Shown here: piece after piece, positions 37,939 through 39,950 of the stretch
Position numbering within the stretch: position 1 is the stretch's first letter
How the letters are laid out: the number at the start of each line of letters is the position of its first letter
DNA from: an uncultured Oscillospiraceae bacterium
Lineage (GTDB): Bacteria > Bacillota > Clostridia > Oscillospirales > Oscillospiraceae
Direction: 5' to 3'
DNA length: 39,950 nt
NCBI GenBank assembly: GCA_944386975.1
Contig: CALXDC010000096.1
Span: 1-39,950 of the forward strand
Position numbers and translations under genes: made by a program
The notes under the pieces: model-generated
Database searches by the model: none
Told to the model about the DNA's origin: nothing
Seen by the model: only the letters and a program-made list of their open reading frames with translations

Positions 37939-39480
37939 TTGCCCCGTCAATCTGTTCTTGTGCTGGACTTCGGCGGTCAGTATAACCAGCTGATCGCCCG
38001 CCGGGTCCGGGAGTGCAACGTCTACTGTGAGGTAAAGCCCTACACCATCTCTTTAGAGGAGATCCGGGCCTTCGACCCCATGGGCATCATCTTTACCGGC
38101 GGCCCCAACAGCGTCTACGACGAGAAGGCCCCCCATGTGGACCCCGCCGTTTTTACTCTGGGCGTCCCCGTGCTGGGCATCTGCTACGGCTGCCAGCTGA
38201 TGGCCCAGGCTCTGGGCGGAGAGGTGACCGCCGCCCAGGCGGACACCGCCCGGGAGTACGGCAAGACCGAGACCTACTACGACACCACCTGCAAGCTCTT
38301 CCATGGCCTGCCCGAGAAGGGGATTTCCTGGATGAGCCACGGGGACTACATGGCCAAGGTGCCCGAGGGCTTTGCCCTGGTGGGCCGTACGGAGGCCTGC
38401 CCCAACGTGGCCATCGCCGACGAGAAGCGGGGCTTCTACGGCGTCCAGTACCACCCAGAGGTGAACCACACCGAACACGGGGTGGATATGATCCGAAACT
38501 TCCTCTACGAGGTCTGCGGGGCCAAGGGGGAGTGGACGATGGGGGACTACAAGAATACCGCCATCGCCGCCATCCGGGAGAAGGTGGGCGGCGGCAAGGT
38601 GCTGCTTGCCCTCAGCGGCGGGGTGGATTCCTCCGTGGCCGCCGCTCTGCTGGCAGAGGCGGTGGGCAAGCAGCTCACCTGCGTATTCGTGGATCACGGT
38701 CTTCTCCGGAAGGACGAGGGAGACGAGGTGGAGGCCGCCTTCTCCAAGTGGGATCTGAACTTCGTCCGGGTGGACGCAGAGACCCGGTTCCTGCTGAAGC
38801 TGGCCGGGGAGTCTGAGCCGGAGCGGAAACGGAAGATCATCGGTGAGGAGTTCATCCGGGTCTTCGAGGAGGAGGCCAAGAAGATCGGCGCGGTGGACTT
38901 TTTGGCCCAGGGCACCATCTACCCCGACGTGATTGAGTCCGGGGCGGGGGACGCCGCCGTCATCAAGAGCCACCACAACGTGGGGGGCCTGCCCGATTAT
39001 GTGGACTTCAAGGAGATCATCGAGCCCCTGCGGCTTCTCTTCAAGGATGAGGTGCGGCAGCTGGGCCGTGAGCTGGGATTGCCGGAGTATCTGGTGAGCC
39101 GCCAGCCCTTCCCGGGCCCGGGCCTCGCCATCCGTTGTATCGGAGACCTCACCAAGGAGAAGCTGGACATCCTCCGGGATGCGGACGCCATCTACCGCCA
39201 GGAGATTGCCGCCGCCGGGGAGGACAAGAACATCAACCAGTACTTCGCAGTGCTGACCAACACCCGGAGCGTGGGCGTGATGGGCGACGGCCGGACGTAT
39301 GACTATACACTGGCCCTCCGGGCGGTGACCACCAGCGACTTCATGACTGCCGACTGGGCCCGGATCCCCTATGAGCTGCTGGACAAGATCTCCACCCGCA
39401 TCGTCAATGAGGTTGGCGGCATCAACCGCATCGTCTACGATATTACAAGCAAACCTCCTGCCACCATCGAGTGGGAATGA
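37939..39480 (+). CDS. guaA: GMP synthase (glutamine-hydrolysing)
   Basis: GuaA aminates XMP to GMP using glutamine and ATP. The 513-aa product has the class I amidotransferase domain ([16 protein letters not shown], catalytic Cys82 in GICYGCQ, His and Glu in QYHPEV), the ATP-pyrophosphatase P-loop SGGVDSS near 226, and the C-terminal dimerisation domain ([13 protein letters not shown], ending PPATIEWE). The start is TTG at 37939 after AAAGGAGTGA, fitting [17 protein letters not shown]. The C terminus is complete, as expected even when an element integrates in the 3' end, because such elements restore the gene. No terminator is seen before the lower-GC region that follows. Confidence 0.97.
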   Translation: MPRQSVLVLDFGGQYNQLIARRVRECNVYCEVKPYTISLEEIRAFDPMGIIFTGGPNSVYDEKAPHVDPAVFTLGVPVLGICYGCQLMAQALGGEVTAAQADTAREYGKTETYYDTTCKLFHGLPEKGISWMSHGDYMAKVPEGFALVGRTEACPNVAIADEKRGFYGVQYHPEVNHTEHGVDMIRNFLYEVCGAKGEWTMGDYKNTAIAAIREKVGGGKVLLALSGGVDSSVAAALLAEAVGKQLTCVFVDHGLLRKDEGDEVEAAFSKWDLNFVRVDAETRFLLKLAGESEPERKRKIIGEEFIRVFEEEAKKIGAVDFLAQGTIYPDVIESGAGDAAVIKSHHNVGGLPDYVDFKEIIEPLRLLFKDEVRQLGRELGLPEYLVSRQPFPGPGLAIRCIGDLTKEKLDILRDADAIYRQEIAAAGEDKNINQYFAVLTNTRSVGVMGDGRTYDYTLALRAVTTSDFMTADWARIPYELLDKISTRIVNEVGGINRIVYDITSKPPATIEWE

Positions 39481-39538
39481 CGCTCGAAACGGCGCAAACC
39501 CGCATGAATACAGGCTTTTTTGCCCGTCCATATTGCTC

Positions 39539-39557
39539 TTGATACTGGATTGATACT
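39539..39557 (+). repeat. Direct repeat TTGATACT, 11-nt period
   Basis: TTGATACT occurs at 39539-39546 and again at 39550-39557, about 60 nt after the guaA stop, in AT-richer DNA. Such short direct repeats can be recombinase arm sites beside an attachment site, but could also be chance. Confidence 0.35.
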
Positions 39558-39600
39558 ATTTGTGTCCGCCCGGTACTCTCAAGAGAATAATCCCAAAAGG

Positions 39601-39656
39601 ACAAGCAAAACCGCCCTGCTGAACGACAAATTCAGCAGGGCGGTTTTTTGCTTGTC
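39601..39656. terminator. Bidirectional terminator between guaA and the edge gene
   Basis: A long stem (core AAACCGCCCTGCTGAA with its complement, extendable through ACAAGC/GCTTGT) has T6 on the + strand and T4 on the minus strand. Confidence 0.9.
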
Positions 39657-39950
39657 TTATTTGTTTTTCCGCCAGGGGATATAATACTCGCTTTCCTTGC
39701 TGTCGTCACAGGTATGGGGCCAGTTGAGTTTCCATTCAAAATACTCGTCCCTGGTGATCTCCCCGGCGTGTAACTCCTGCTGGCGCAAAAGCCATTCCCG
39801 CATAAACTCGTCCACAAGGCCGTACTGGAAGTACATACCCACGGGAGGGTGTGCGGGCCAGTCGTCGCCGTCGTTGTACCGTACAGCGGTATCATCAGCG
39901 GCCCCCGCCCTGCCCGGATTGCGGACAAGTTGGAACAGGCGGATAGCGCC
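39657..39950 (-). CDS. Partial gene at right edge, unknown function
   Basis: On the minus strand a frame is open from the window end to a TAA at 39657-39659 (at least 97 residues, 5' end missing). It reads GAIRLFQLVRNPGRAG ... VGMYFQYGLVDEFMREWLLRQQELHAGEITRDEYFEWKLNWPHTCDD ... YYIPWRKNK, a plausible soluble acidic protein with a Trp-rich end. The composition is less GC-rich than the rest of the window. Proteins of this look are familiar from mobile elements of clostridia, but I cannot name the family. A GTG at 39842 could be mistaken for the start; the frame continues well beyond it. Confidence 0.65.
   Translation of the reverse strand, partial: GAIRLFQLVRNPGRAGAADDTAVRYNDGDDWPAHPPVGMYFQYGLVDEFMREWLLRQQELHAGEITRDEYFEWKLNWPHTCDDSKESEYYIPWRKNK

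Noticed and set aside
39632-39928. 98-codon frame beginning MSAIRAGRGPL on the minus strand at the right edge
   Set aside because: The overlapping frame ending at 39657 has a far more protein-like sequence and stays open to the window end.

Overview
The window reads as chromosomal DNA of an anaerobic, GC-rich member of the Firmicutes, most like the Oscillospiraceae (Flavonifractor / Pseudoflavonifractor / Lawsonibacter type). This placement is inferred from gene content and style: a single-chain pyruvate:ferredoxin oxidoreductase, phosphotransacetylase, a reverse rubrerythrin beside a PerR-like regulator, a SpoIIE sporulation phosphatase, strong AGGAGG ribosome-binding sites, and TTG starts. 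No rRNA, tRNA or CRISPR array was seen.

Layout. 1-3.9 kb: lower glycolysis on the + strand (pgk, cut by the window edge, then tpiA and gpmI), with a hairpin-rich spacer between pgk and tpiA. 4.0-7.6 kb: a dCMP-deaminase-like protein, the cysteine desulfidase CyuA, then cinA, whose 5' end is present three times as a 212-bp tandem repeat. 7.7-12 kb: the large PFOR gene and a small Cys-rich protein. 12-17.9 kb: pgi (-), an nfeD/SPFH membrane pair (+), a Na/Pi-cotransporter-like protein (-), and an inositol-monophosphatase-family gene with a 54-aa partner (-). 18-19.1 kb: a PerR-like regulator with a candidate operator, and reverse rubrerythrin. 19.2-22.3 kb: pta (-) and a membrane-anchored LysM/G5/M23 peptidase (+). 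22.3-31.8 kb: a long minus-strand stretch with thioredoxin, a small membrane protein, a short SpoIIE, an XRE regulator with comF, the rpsF-ssb-rpsR operon, the ComM/YifB ATPase and a 1000-aa secreted NAGPA-SLH protein. 31.9-35 kb: an XpaC-TelA-TPM operon (+). 35.2-39.5 kb: xpt, three tandem paralogous lipoproteins, and guaA. The last 470 bases show lower GC and an unrelated partial gene, and may be the edge of an element integrated at the 3' end of guaA.

How the genes work together. Pgi, Pgk, TpiA and GpmI (glycolysis), PFOR and Pta (pyruvate to acetyl-CoA to acetyl phosphate) form a saccharolytic acetate-producing backbone. PerR-like regulator, rubrerythrin and thioredoxin fit peroxide/oxygen defence of those oxygen-sensitive enzymes. 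Xpt (xanthine to XMP) and GuaA (XMP to GMP) are consecutive purine steps separated only by the lipoprotein array. The points most worth a second look are the triplicated cinA start with its multi-hairpin spacer, the lipoprotein triplet inside the purine operon, the XpaC-TelA-TPM operon, the short SpoIIE, several well-formed candidate operators (PerR, XRE, a WalR-like direct repeat), and the possible integration boundary after guaA.
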